64,000 bases of DNA from Gemmatimonadota bacterium. GTDB lineage: Bacteria > Gemmatimonadota > Gemmatimonadetes > Longimicrobiales > Gaopeijiaceae. Position numbers and translations under genes: made by a program. This document shows positions 1 to 7,536 of this stretch, piece by piece (positions within the stretch are counted from its first letter, which is position 1; each line of letters begins with the position of its first letter). The stretch lies in the NCBI GenBank assembly GCA_007121455.1, contig SKKN01000007.1, forward strand, positions 1-64,000, in the 5' to 3' direction. The notes beneath the pieces are model-generated. The model ran no database searches, had not been told where the DNA came from, and worked only from the letters and a program-made list of their open reading frames with translations.

Positions 1-10
1 CCCACCGGGG

Positions 11-42
11 CACACCCCCGGCCTGGGGGTGCTCTTTTTTTT
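11..42 (+). terminator. Rho-independent terminator
   Basis: The sequence shows a 7-bp GC stem (CACCCCC at 13-19 pairing with GGGGGTG at 25-31), a 5-base loop and then a run of T to position 42. This is the usual intrinsic terminator form for a plus-strand transcript whose gene lies left of the window. Confidence 0.75.
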
Positions 43-101
43 GTGCACGGTTCTTGCCCCCCATCCCCTCTCCCCCGATCCCCCCACCTCCATCCACACC
101 C

Positions 102-317
102 TCAGGGCTCGGGGTCGGGGGCGAGCTCTTCCCGAGCGGGACGTACCACAAAGGAGGAGGGTTCGGACCGGATGTGAACTTCCCCGTCCCGATCGACGAG
201 GAAAACAACCCGAACTTCGAGTCCTGCCTGAATCGGGACGCGTAACAGCGTACGACGGCGCGTCCGGGGTGCACCGTCCGGTGCATCACCTCTACGAAGC
301 GGGGGGGGGTAGCCCAA
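102..317 (-). CDS. Doubtful small ORF downstream of thiE
   Basis: The stretch of about 300 bases between the terminator and thiE has no recognised gene. A 71-codon minus-strand frame lies just beyond thiE and ends in a plausible segment (GLEVRVVFLVDRDGEV) that recalls a beta-hairpin, but I recognise no family. A plus-strand frame at 54-245 covers the same bases and is about equally plausible by composition. Neither has a convincing ribosome-binding site, and a run of G at 301-309 makes the frame uncertain. Treat it as possibly non-coding. Confidence 0.2.
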   Translation of the reverse strand: MGYPPPLRRGDAPDGAPRTRRRTLLRVPIQAGLEVRVVFLVDRDGEVHIRSEPSSFVVRPAREELAPDPEP

Positions 318-344
318 CTGCGGCGGCCCCCGGCTTCGGATTTC

Positions 345-995
345 TCAGTGCCTTCCCGGCTTCCTCGCGGATCGTTCGGCGAACGGAGCGAGACACGCGC
401 GGACCGCGGCACTGGGGTCGGAGGCGGCCATCACCGCACCGGAGACCGCAACTCCCGCCGCGCGGGTCGTTGCCACCTCGGCCGCAGTCGTAGGCCCGAT
501 CCCCCCGATCCCAACGACCGGGATGGAGACGGTTCGGGCGACTCGGTCGAGCCCCTCCACCCCGATCGACTCCCCGGCGTCCCTCTTCGTAACCGTCGGA
601 AAGACCGCTCCGCAGCCGATGTAGTCGGCTCCCGCGGCTGCTGCTCGCTCAGCCTCGGTCGGATCGTCCGTCGAGTATCCGATGAGGAGGCCCGGGGCGG
701 CTCGTCGCACGTCGGTGACCGAGAGGTCATGGGGGCCGAGGTGTACTCCGTCCGCGTCCGCGGACAGCGCGACGTCGAACCGGTCGTTCACGAAGAGGAG
801 TGCGCCGTGTCTCCGGGTGAGGGGGCGCAGGGTTCGAGCCGCAGTCAGGAGATCGCGTGCCGTGGCATTCTTGTCCCTGAGCTGGACCGCGGGGGCTCCT
901 GCCTTCAGAGCCAGCTCCGCCACCCCGATCACGTCGCGCGGTGCAGCGAGTAGGCGGTCCGTGATCACGATCAACCGGATCGCGTGGTCCAGCAT
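345..995 (-). CDS. thiE: Thiamine-phosphate synthase
   Basis: The 216-residue product matches ThiE, a cytosolic TIM-barrel enzyme that joins hydroxymethylpyrimidine diphosphate to thiazole phosphate to give thiamine phosphate. Visible family motifs are ITDR near the N-terminus, QLRDK, the phosphate/Mg segment VNDRFDVALSADADGVHLG and the glycine-rich VVGIGGI. I chose the ATG at 995, 15 bases after the mltG stop with GGAG upstream. A start at 1043 would add 16 residues and overlap mltG. It is the last gene of the V4R-ruvX-mltG-thiE run. No other thiamine genes or TPP riboswitch are seen here. Confidence 0.93.
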   Translation of the reverse strand: MLDHAIRLIVITDRLLAAPRDVIGVAELALKAGAPAVQLRDKNATARDLLTAARTLRPLTRRHGALLFVNDRFDVALSADADGVHLGPHDLSVTDVRRAAPGLLIGYSTDDPTEAERAAAAGADYIGCGAVFPTVTKRDAGESIGVEGLDRVARTVSIPVVGIGGIGPTTAAEVATTRAAGVAVSGAVMAASDPSAAVRACLAPFAERSARKPGRH

Positions 996-1009
996 CCTCC
1001 GGCGCTCCG

Positions 1010-2023
1010 TCACCCGCCGGGCGAGGAACCCATGCGGTCCCACTCTCGTCGGCTCTCCACGCGGGCCCGGTTGTGCTCTGCGAGCGTTCTGGAAAAGATA
1101 TGGGACCCGTCCGGTCGGGCCACGAAGTAGAGGTACTCCGTCTCCGCCGGATCCAGGGTGGCGTCGAGGGCCGCTTCTCCTGGCGCCCCGATCGGACCGG
1201 GGGGGAGCCCCGGGTGCGTGTAGGTATTGTAGGGGTGATCGGCCACGGAATCGATATGGGAGTAGAGCAGTCTTTGCTGCCGCTCCCCCAGCGCGTACTG
1301 GATCGTAGGGTCCGCCTGCAGGGGCATCCCGATCCGCAATCGATTGTGGAATACGGACGAGATGATCCTCATTTCCGTCCCCCGTCTCGCCTCCGCTTCG
1401 ATGATCGAGGCCAGGGTCACGACCTCGGCCTCCGACATCCCGAGCTCCTCCGCGCGAACTTCCCTCTCCTCGTTCCAGAGAAGCCGGTATCGTCCCACGA
1501 GAGTGGAGAGGACCGCATCGAGAGAGACGGAGGGGGCGAATCGGTACGTATCCGGGAAGAGATATCCCTCCAGGCTGGGACCAGGTACCCCCAAACGCTC
1601 GGCGGCGGACTCTTCGTGCAGGCGAGCGAGCACCACCTCCTCGTCCCCCTCCACGATGTGAGCGAGGCGAGGCGCCATCTGCTCCAGGGTGAATCCTTCG
1701 GGGATCGTCACGGCGAGGGTCTCGACGCGCCCTTCCACGAGCGTGTCGAGGAGCTCGAGCCAGTTGGAGCCTTCCTCGAACCGGTAGGTTCCGGCATGGA
1801 CTCTTCGGTCATCCCCCCGGACCCGCGCGAGGAGCCGAAAGAAGCGCGGGTAGGCGACGAGGCCCCGGGCCTCCAGGCTGTCGGTTACCTGTCGGAACGA
1901 TGCTGCGGGCGGCACCGTGACCTCCACCACCTCCGAATCCGGGCTCTCGGGCGTTCCGCAGGCGGACGGGCCGACGACGAGGAGAATCGGAAGGACAAAC
2001 AGAAGCTGGCGTAGTGTTCTCAT
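1010..2023 (-). CDS. mltG: Endolytic murein transglycosylase MltG (YceG family)
   Basis: The 337-residue protein is a membrane-anchored lytic transglycosylase that cleaves nascent glycan strands and is thought to set their length. The N-terminus has a hydrophobic signal or anchor (residues 1-21) ending in PSAC, a poor lipobox, so uncleaved anchoring is as likely as lipidation. The YceG catalytic block is clear: ASIIE with the expected catalytic Glu at about residue 209, followed by SVFHNRLRIGMPLQADPT. The ATG at 2023 overlaps the ruvX stop as ATGA, so the two are translationally coupled. The mltG-ruvX pairing is common in bacteria. Confidence 0.95.
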   Translation of the reverse strand: MRTLRQLLFVLPILLVVGPSACGTPESPDSEVVEVTVPPAASFRQVTDSLEARGLVAYPRFFRLLARVRGDDRRVHAGTYRFEEGSNWLELLDTLVEGRVETLAVTIPEGFTLEQMAPRLAHIVEGDEEVVLARLHEESAAERLGVPGPSLEGYLFPDTYRFAPSVSLDAVLSTLVGRYRLLWNEEREVRAEELGMSEAEVVTLASIIEAEARRGTEMRIISSVFHNRLRIGMPLQADPTIQYALGERQQRLLYSHIDSVADHPYNTYTHPGLPPGPIGAPGEAALDATLDPAETEYLYFVARPDGSHIFSRTLAEHNRARVESRREWDRMGSSPGG

Positions 2024-2448
2024 CGTGAGCCCTCTCGATCGAGCCACCCCTGGAGGATCAGGATCGCCGCTGCAGCGTCGACCCGGCCCCGCTCTTCGCG
2101 CTTGCCGCGAGGCAGCCCCAACTCCTTGCGAATCGTCCGCTCCGCCCGAACGGACGTCAATCGCTCGTCCACGAGATGCACGGGCACCTGGAGCCGGCGG
2201 CCCAACTCTTCGGCGACCGACCGGACTTCCCGGGTCCAATCGGACTCGTCCCCGGTGAGCTCCAGCGGAAGACCGACCACGAGAGCCTCCACCGCACGTT
2301 CCCGCGCGAGCTCTTCGAGCTTGCGAAGAGGAGCTCGCTTGCCGCGCCTCCGGGTGAGCGTGGGAAGAGGAGATGCGATCGTGCCCGATGGGTCGCTCAG
2401 CGCAAGACCGATACGCCGGTCCCCATAATCGATTCCCAGAACCCGCAA
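2020..2448 (-). CDS. ruvX: RuvX/YqgF-type putative pre-16S rRNA nuclease
   Basis: The 142-residue RNase H-fold protein begins with GIDYGDRRIGLALSD, the first acidic motif. It continues with VVGLPLEL, the VDERLTS motif and a C-terminal VDAAAAILILQ containing the last acidic residue. Length and motif order fit YqgF/RuvX, known for 16S rRNA 5'-end processing and proposed as a Holliday junction resolvase. It sits 15 bases after the V4R gene and overlaps mltG by four bases. Confidence 0.93.
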   Translation of the reverse strand: MRVLGIDYGDRRIGLALSDPSGTIASPLPTLTRRRGKRAPLRKLEELARERAVEALVVGLPLELTGDESDWTREVRSVAEELGRRLQVPVHLVDERLTSVRAERTIRKELGLPRGKREERGRVDAAAAILILQGWLDREGSR

Positions 2449-2463
2449 GTGGCAGAAACTCCG

Positions 2464-3003
2464 TCAGAGCTCGTCGAGAGCCTGGTTGAGGGTTCTGCCT
2501 TCGAGGAGCAGGCCGTACACTTCGTGAATCGCAGATTCGGAGCCGAAGGCGAAGTGGCACTCCTCATCGCCCCGACTGCGGCAGGCCACCTCGAGGACGG
2601 CGATCGGTCCATCGGCCGAGCGGGTCAGGACGTGCGCGAGAACGCCGGCCGTGTATGCACACCCGGGTTGCGTCTCGTCACCGGACGGATCCGCCTCGGG
2701 TGAAGCCGCGCTCCGGAGGAGCCCCAGGGCCGGATGGAGCCGGTCGTGGGCGAGTCTCCCCCAGCCTCGGGTCTCGAACTCCCGGCTTAGCCCTTTCCAG
2801 AAATCCCCTTCAGCAACAGCGTTGGGAGCTTCGGCAAAGTTGCGCGAGAGCCCTTCGTAGAACCCATCTCCGCTCACGTAGCCGGCGTCATGCAGAGCAT
2901 GGACCGTGGCGAGCGGACCCGCTTCCTTTCGAAGGGCCCTTCGGAGCGCGATCAAGGTCGCAGCGGGTAGGGACACTTCCGGTGCCCGGTCCTCTCGTTC
3001 CAT
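2464..3003 (-). CDS. V4R (4-vinyl reductase) domain protein
   Basis: The 179-residue protein ends in a V4R-like domain recognised by the segment CRSRGDEECHFAFGS, the cysteine-bearing C-terminal hallmark of that small-molecule or metal-binding fold. The N-terminal half has no motif I recognise. V4R domains occur in hydrocarbon-sensing regulators, bacteriochlorophyll BchJ and oligomeric adaptors; here there is no fused output domain, so the role is unknown. The ATG at 3003 follows GGGAGCGAGG. An upstream in-frame start at 3195 gives a low-complexity extension and was rejected. It leads the run into ruvX and mltG. Confidence 0.7.
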   Translation of the reverse strand: MEREDRAPEVSLPAATLIALRRALRKEAGPLATVHALHDAGYVSGDGFYEGLSRNFAEAPNAVAEGDFWKGLSREFETRGWGRLAHDRLHPALGLLRSAASPEADPSGDETQPGCAYTAGVLAHVLTRSADGPIAVLEVACRSRGDEECHFAFGSESAIHEVYGLLLEGRTLNQALDEL

Positions 3004-3206
3004 CCTCGCTCCCTGGCTTGTAGCCGGTCTTTCGTGGAATCCGCGGTCTTCATCTCCCACAATCGGAAGATAAGAGGGCCTTGAGGCTTCGACCATCCCA
3101 GATCCTCCCGGCGGGACGGATCCCTTAGGGGGGAGGAAGGTACTGGTAGACACGAGCCGGTCGAACGACGCCCGAAAGGCCGGCAAAGCACCCAAGGAGA
3201 GGACCC

Positions 3207-3473
3207 ATGGAATACGATCAGGACACGAACTTCATCAGCTTCTTTTCCGGAGTGGTCTGCGGAGCGGTCATCGGAGCGGGCGTGGCCGTCCTGCTCGCCC
3301 CCGAGAGCGGACGGAAGACGCGGAAGAAGCTGCACCGTGCCGCGGACGACCTCCGTGAGACGGCCTATGAGCGTTGGGACGACATCGCCGACGACGTGAA
3401 GGATCGAGTGGAAGAGGCGGTGCAGGGCGCGAAGAAAGGGGCGAAAAGGGGTGTCAAGCGGGCGCGGGGCTGA
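3207..3473 (+). CDS. YtxH-domain protein
   Basis: The 88-residue protein has an N-terminal hydrophobic glycine/alanine segment (about residues 12-31) followed by LLAPESGRKTRKKL, the hallmark of the YtxH family. A charged helical tail (DDLRETAYERWDDIADDVKDRVEEA) and a lysine/arginine-rich end follow. YtxH proteins are small membrane-associated proteins often linked to general stress; their biochemical role is unknown. An AAGGAGAGG site precedes the ATG. It ends two bases from the convergent DUF3343 gene. Confidence 0.85.
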   Translation: MEYDQDTNFISFFSGVVCGAVIGAGVAVLLAPESGRKTRKKLHRAADDLRETAYERWDDIADDVKDRVEEAVQGAKKGAKRGVKRARG

Positions 3474-3475
3474 CG

Positions 3476-3712
3476 TCAAGCTTCAGCGAGTCGAAATACG
3501 ATCCCCTGCTCGCCCAGCGCTTTCGCCAGCGTCTCCACCTGATCGGGCAGGGTCTTCAGGGCGAGGTCGCATTTGGCCTCGAGCTCGGGCGGCGCGGGAA
3601 TCACCTCGCATGGAATTCCCTCCTCCCCGGCGACCTCCTCTGCCCACAGCGCGTGGTGGGTCGTGTCGAAGGTAAAGACCGGATGGCCCGCTCCACCCGG
3701 GGCCGCACTCAT
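3476..3712 (-). CDS. DUF3343 family protein (putative Se/S carrier-like)
   Basis: The 78-residue protein matches the DUF3343 pattern: PVFTFDTTHHALWAEEV at the start, then GIPCEVIPAPPEL and a Cys-containing KCDLALK segment. The family is annotated as putative sulfur or selenium carrier-like on weak grounds, with conserved Cys residues. The start at 3712 overlaps the PBP1A stop as ATGA, so it is probably translated by coupling; a start at 3724 is also possible. No selenium or sulfur-transfer partner gene is adjacent, so the function here is open. Confidence 0.7.
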   Translation of the reverse strand: MSAAPGGAGHPVFTFDTTHHALWAEEVAGEEGIPCEVIPAPPELEAKCDLALKTLPDQVETLAKALGEQGIVFRLAEA

Positions 3713-5862
3713 CTCCGCGGCCACCCTGGGCCGGCTCGGTCACAAAGATCGGTCGGTTCCGTGCCGGGGATGAACACCTCCATGTAGCGTTGTTCAGGAG
3801 GGCACCAGCGCGAGGCCAGGAGTCCGGTCCGGTCATCCACTTCATGTGTAGCGAGGCCCTCGAGCGACCATGGTTCCGGCGTCGGTAGGATTGCGCCTTC
3901 CCCGCCTCCATTCGCTTCCTCGTCCCCCACGTAGACCCTCCGCATGAATTCGCCCCAGACCGGTGCGGCGTCTCCCCCTCCGGTCGCGTTGGGGTGAATC
4001 CGCTGGGGTCGGTCGAACCCAAACCAGACCGCCGCCTGCAGGGTCGGGGTGGATCCGACGAACCAGACGTCGGTCGAGTTGTTCGTGGTTCCCGTCTTTC
4101 CTGCAGCGGGAATCTCCCGTGGCAGTCCTCCGACGATTCTCACGCCGGTATGGGCCGTGCCGAAGCTCACCACGTCTTCCATCAGGTGGACGATGACCCG
4201 GGCCGAGAGGGAATCCATCACCGGGGTGCGCTCGGGTTCCGGCTCCCACAGCACCTCGCCGTCCGCACTTTCGACCCGGACGATGGGGGAGGGGCGAACC
4301 TTGGTGCCCATGTTGGCGAAGGTGGAGTAGGCTTCCGCCATCTGGATGGGGATTACGTCGGGAGCACCGATCGCGGTCGAGGGGACCCGGGGGATCTCCG
4401 TCCGGAGGCCCATGCGGCGCGCGGTCTGGGCTACCGTCTCCATTCCCACCTCGTCCTGGCCGAGCCGGATCGCGATCATGTTCACGGAGCGGCGATACGC
4501 CTCACGAAGCGTCATCGGACCGTGGAACTCGCCGCCGAAGTTCTGGGGTCGCCACTCCTCTCCGCTTCCGTCGTCCATGATCACCGGAGCATCGACGACG
4601 ATGTGGGACGCCGGAATTCCGCTCTCGATCGCGGATGCGAACACGAAGGTCTTGAAGGCCGAGCCGGGCTGCCGCCGAGCCTGTGTGGCACGGTTGAACC
4701 GCGAGTGGTTGAAATTCCTGCCGCCCATCATGGCCCGAACGGCCCCGTTTTGCGGGTCGAGAGCCACGAAGAGCCCCTGGAGATATGGCGTATTCAGGCC
4801 CTCGATCTGTCCGGTTTCGTCGATGAACTCCTCATACTGGGGATGGTTGAAGCCGGGTCGGCCCTCGATCCGTTCGAAACCCCGTTCCATGGCGGCCTCT
4901 GCGGCCCCTTGCATGCGCACGTCGAGCGTGGTGTAGATCTGGAGCCCGCCGGTATAGACCTGGCTGCCGAAACGAGCCTGTACGAGCTGTCGGACCCACT
5001 CCTGGAAGTAGGGCGCGGTTCCCTCTGCCGCCCGTGCACGTTCGGTGGGGAGCGGGTGGGCCTGCCACTCCTCGACCTCCTGCCTCGCCAGAAAGCCCTC
5101 CCGTCCCATGCGATCGAGCACGAGGTTCCGTCGCTGAAGGGCGTTATCCGGGCTCCGGAATGGAGAGTAGTGGCCGGGAAGGTTCGCGATCGCCGCCAGG
5201 AGGGCAGCTTCCGCTGGATTCAGCTCCGTGGCGGCCTTGCCGAAGTAGTTCCGGGACGCGGTCTGGATGCCCCACCACCCGGGGCCCAGGTTGATCTGGT
5301 TCATGTACGCTTCGAGGATCTGCTCCTTCGTGTACGCACGTTCGAGCTCGATCGCCACCTGAAGCTCTTTCAACTTGCGTTCGACCCTCTGCTCGAAGCC
5401 GATCGTCTCGAACATGTTCCGGGCGAGCTGCTGTGTGATGGTGCTGCCGCCACTCTCGCGAAACGGCCTCCGAAGGACGAACTGGAAGACGGGGCGCAAG
5501 GGTCCTCGCACAACGGCCGCGCGGGCGACTCCCATGGGATCGAATCCCCGGTGGTCGTGGAAGCGCCGATCCTCGATCGCGATGAACGCCTGGGGCACGT
5601 AGGGGGGGAGGTCATCGATGGCCACCGGAGTACGGCGCTCGATCCCGAGCTCGCCGATGAGTTCTCCCTGGTGGCCGAAGATCTTGCTCGTCTGCTGAGG
5701 TTCCCAGGTATGAATCTGTGCGATCGAGGGGCACTCCACGCACAGGTTCTTCCACGAGCCCCACGCCAGGCCGATCCCAGCCGCGAAGAGGAAGGCCAGG
5801 GGCACCCAGACGAAAGGTCGTCCGAGCGCTCCGACGGTCGACGTCAAGAGGTTTCGCAACAT
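3709..5862 (-). CDS. Class A penicillin-binding protein (PBP1A type)
   Basis: The 717-residue bifunctional peptidoglycan synthase acts at the periplasmic face of the inner membrane. A TM anchor spans about residues 15-35. The GT51 glycosyltransferase domain shows EDRRFHDHRGFDP (catalytic Glu near 97) and GGSTITQQLARN. The transpeptidase domain shows SAFK (S401, K404), SVN (S459-N461) and KTGTT (K589). All catalytic motifs are intact. A Cys-containing C-terminal extension with WCPP follows. The ATG at 5862 is chosen because the upstream extension is not PBP-like. The 3' end overlaps the DUF3343 gene. Confidence 0.95.
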   Translation of the reverse strand: MLRNLLTSTVGALGRPFVWVPLAFLFAAGIGLAWGSWKNLCVECPSIAQIHTWEPQQTSKIFGHQGELIGELGIERRTPVAIDDLPPYVPQAFIAIEDRRFHDHRGFDPMGVARAAVVRGPLRPVFQFVLRRPFRESGGSTITQQLARNMFETIGFEQRVERKLKELQVAIELERAYTKEQILEAYMNQINLGPGWWGIQTASRNYFGKAATELNPAEAALLAAIANLPGHYSPFRSPDNALQRRNLVLDRMGREGFLARQEVEEWQAHPLPTERARAAEGTAPYFQEWVRQLVQARFGSQVYTGGLQIYTTLDVRMQGAAEAAMERGFERIEGRPGFNHPQYEEFIDETGQIEGLNTPYLQGLFVALDPQNGAVRAMMGGRNFNHSRFNRATQARRQPGSAFKTFVFASAIESGIPASHIVVDAPVIMDDGSGEEWRPQNFGGEFHGPMTLREAYRRSVNMIAIRLGQDEVGMETVAQTARRMGLRTEIPRVPSTAIGAPDVIPIQMAEAYSTFANMGTKVRPSPIVRVESADGEVLWEPEPERTPVMDSLSARVIVHLMEDVVSFGTAHTGVRIVGGLPREIPAAGKTGTTNNSTDVWFVGSTPTLQAAVWFGFDRPQRIHPNATGGGDAAPVWGEFMRRVYVGDEEANGGGEGAILPTPEPWSLEGLATHEVDDRTGLLASRWCPPEQRYMEVFIPGTEPTDLCDRAGPGWPRR

Positions 5863-6078
5863 AGGGAGATCGGCCTCATCCTCAGGCTTGTTTCGGGAGT
5901 GAAGCCCAGAACCTTTTCCAGAGCCTCTTAGCGTACCCCCGGTCTTTAAGCGAGGTCCCGCACCCGCGCTCACCTGTCGAGCGGATCTGTCCGGGACGCA
6001 CAGGGGACCCTACTGTATTGCAGGGGTAAGGGAAAGTCGGCATCCTGGCGGACGGGCGAGCAGCCGGCCCGGGTGCAC

Positions 6079-6513
6079 TTACGAGTCGCTGATCAAGGTG
6101 CCGCATGCCAGGCGGAGGTCCTCGTTCGCTGAGTCCAAGAAGATCTCCACCGCATACCGCTGCGAGGTGCGGAGCCTCGTTCCGAAGGTGCCGGTCCCTG
6201 TCGCGGATCCTTCAGCACCCACTTCGAGGATCGGGAAGCCACCCGGAGACGCAACAGCGTCACCGTCCTGGCTGCAGTCGCCTTCGCGGACGTGCCACCG
6301 GAGCCTCGAGTCAGGATCCGCACCTCGGAGCGTCACGCTCACCTGGGAGAGGTCGGGCTGAGACAACCCGGTCGCCGACCCCGAGACCTCCGGATCCGGC
6401 CCCACCGGTTCGACTGTCGCTTCCCAGAACGAGGTTTCAGGTTCGACCTCCGACACGCCGCACCCAGCGAGGACCCAGAGCACCGACATCCAAACCAGGA
6501 GCACACGTACCAT
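6079..6513 (-). CDS. Putative lipoprotein, CHRD/SOD-like beta domain
   Basis: The 144-residue protein starts with a lipoprotein signal peptide ending in VLAGC (lipid Cys at residue 18). The mature part is beta-rich and includes LRWHVREGDCSQDG, a glycine-rich stretch and a closing LACGTLISDS. The WHVREGxC-type segment resembles CHRD or Cu/Zn-SOD-like beta-sandwich domains, but I see no full metal-ligand set. Two Cys (in GDC and LAC) could form a disulfide. It is divergent from the cupin gene, with a very short spacer if the cupin starts at 6540. Function unknown. Confidence 0.65.
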   Translation of the reverse strand: MVRVLLVWMSVLWVLAGCGVSEVEPETSFWEATVEPVGPDPEVSGSATGLSQPDLSQVSVTLRGADPDSRLRWHVREGDCSQDGDAVASPGGFPILEVGAEGSATGTGTFGTRLRTSQRYAVEIFLDSANEDLRLACGTLISDS

Positions 6514-6539
6514 GCTGAGAAAGGTAGTGGGTCATCCGG

Positions 6540-6989
6540 ATGGACGACAATGCGAGCGGCCCCGATCGAGCCGGACCCGGGAAGACGAGTCCTTCGAACG
6601 TGCTCGGCCCGATGGGTAGGGCACATCCGCGCCGGGTCGACAAGCCTTGGGGGTACGAGCTGATCTGGGCGGAAACGGGCCGGTACGTGGGTAAGATTCT
6701 CCATGTGCGAGCAGGGGAGATTCTCTCGCTCCAGTACCATGAAGAAAAGGATGAGACCCTCTTTCTCCTCGAAGGAGAGGTCCGCATGTGGGTCGGGGAC
6801 GATGTGGAGGGCCTGCGGGAAGTGGACCTCGGCCGCGGAGAGAGCTATCACATCGCTCCGGGGACCTTGCACCGGATGGAAGCGGTGCAGGATGCGGATA
6901 TCCTCGAAGCCTCCACGCCGGAGCTGGAAGATGTCGTCCGCCTCGAGGACCGGTATGGGCGAGCACCCAAGCCCAAGGTGGATGGGTGA
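6540..6989 (+). CDS. Cupin, mannose-6-phosphate isomerase-like
   Basis: The 149-residue single cupin domain resembles the C-terminal isomerase half of type II mannose-6-phosphate isomerases: RVDKPWGYELIWAET, then LSLQYHEEKDETLFLLEGEV and a second motif ESYHIAPGTLHRMEA. The metal-binding His/Glu pattern (HxxxxETxxxLxGE) is present. As a stand-alone cupin it could be a sugar-phosphate isomerase or sugar-binding protein. The start is uncertain; the conserved part begins at about 6612. Its stop overlaps the folK start by eight bases, and it leads the folK-peptidase-aroB run. Confidence 0.8.
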   Translation: MDDNASGPDRAGPGKTSPSNVLGPMGRAHPRRVDKPWGYELIWAETGRYVGKILHVRAGEILSLQYHEEKDETLFLLEGEVRMWVGDDVEGLREVDLGRGESYHIAPGTLHRMEAVQDADILEASTPELEDVVRLEDRYGRAPKPKVDG

Positions 6990-7536
6990 CGGGGGGAAGT
7001 CGCGGCGCGACGCCACCGCCGCGGGGGAGGAAGTGGTGCTCGCCCTGGGCTCGAACCTCGGCGATCGGTACGAGAACCTCGAGCGTGGGCTCTCGGGCCT
7101 CGCCCGTTTCGTGACGATTCTGCGCGTCTCCGCCGTCTACGAGAGCCCTCCCGCCGGCGGTCCGGAGCAAGGCGACTTTCTCAACCTGGTGCTCGTCGGG
7201 GCCACTTCGCGGTCGCCCAGCGAGCTGCTCGAGGGGATTCATGAGGTGGAGCGAGCGGCGGGGCGTGTTCGGGACGTCCCCGATGGGCCGCGGACCCTGG
7301 ACGTGGATATCATTTTCTTCGGATCGAAGGTCGTCCGTGAAGAGGATCTCACGATTCCGCATCCTCGTTGGAGGGAGAGACCCTTCGTCCGGGTCCCCCT
7401 CGAGGAGGTCGCCCCCGATTGGGTCGATCCCGAGTCGCCTCAGGGGTTGACGGTGTCGGAGCGGGTTCAGGACCGGGGGGAGGGGGACGCCCGCCTCCGC
7501 CTGTACGCCCCTCCACCTCGGCAGGCGTCGAAATGA
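6982..7536 (+). CDS. folK: 2-amino-4-hydroxy-6-hydroxymethyldihydropteridine pyrophosphokinase
   Basis: The 184-residue product is HPPK, which transfers pyrophosphate from ATP to the pterin in folate synthesis. Signature motifs are LALGSNLGDR near the N-terminus, SAVYES, the metal/ATP motif GPRTLDVDIIFFG and IPHPRWRERPFV. The ATG at 6982 is the first in-frame start that does not intrude far into the cupin gene. A short proline-rich tail (APPPRQASK) extends past the domain. Its stop overlaps the next ATG as ATGA. No folP or folB is adjacent. Confidence 0.93.
   Translation: MGDGGKSRRDATAAGEEVVLALGSNLGDRYENLERGLSGLARFVTILRVSAVYESPPAGGPEQGDFLNLVLVGATSRSPSELLEGIHEVERAAGRVRDVPDGPRTLDVDIIFFGSKVVREEDLTIPHPRWRERPFVRVPLEEVAPDWVDPESPQGLTVSERVQDRGEGDARLRLYAPPPRQASK

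Noticed and set aside
54-245. Plus-strand small frame beyond the first terminator
   Set aside because: Pro-rich start and no ribosome-binding site; no better supported than the opposite strand.
3994-5931. Long open frame opposite PBP1A
   Set aside because: It lies wholly over the intact PBP1A gene; composition is that of an antisense shadow.
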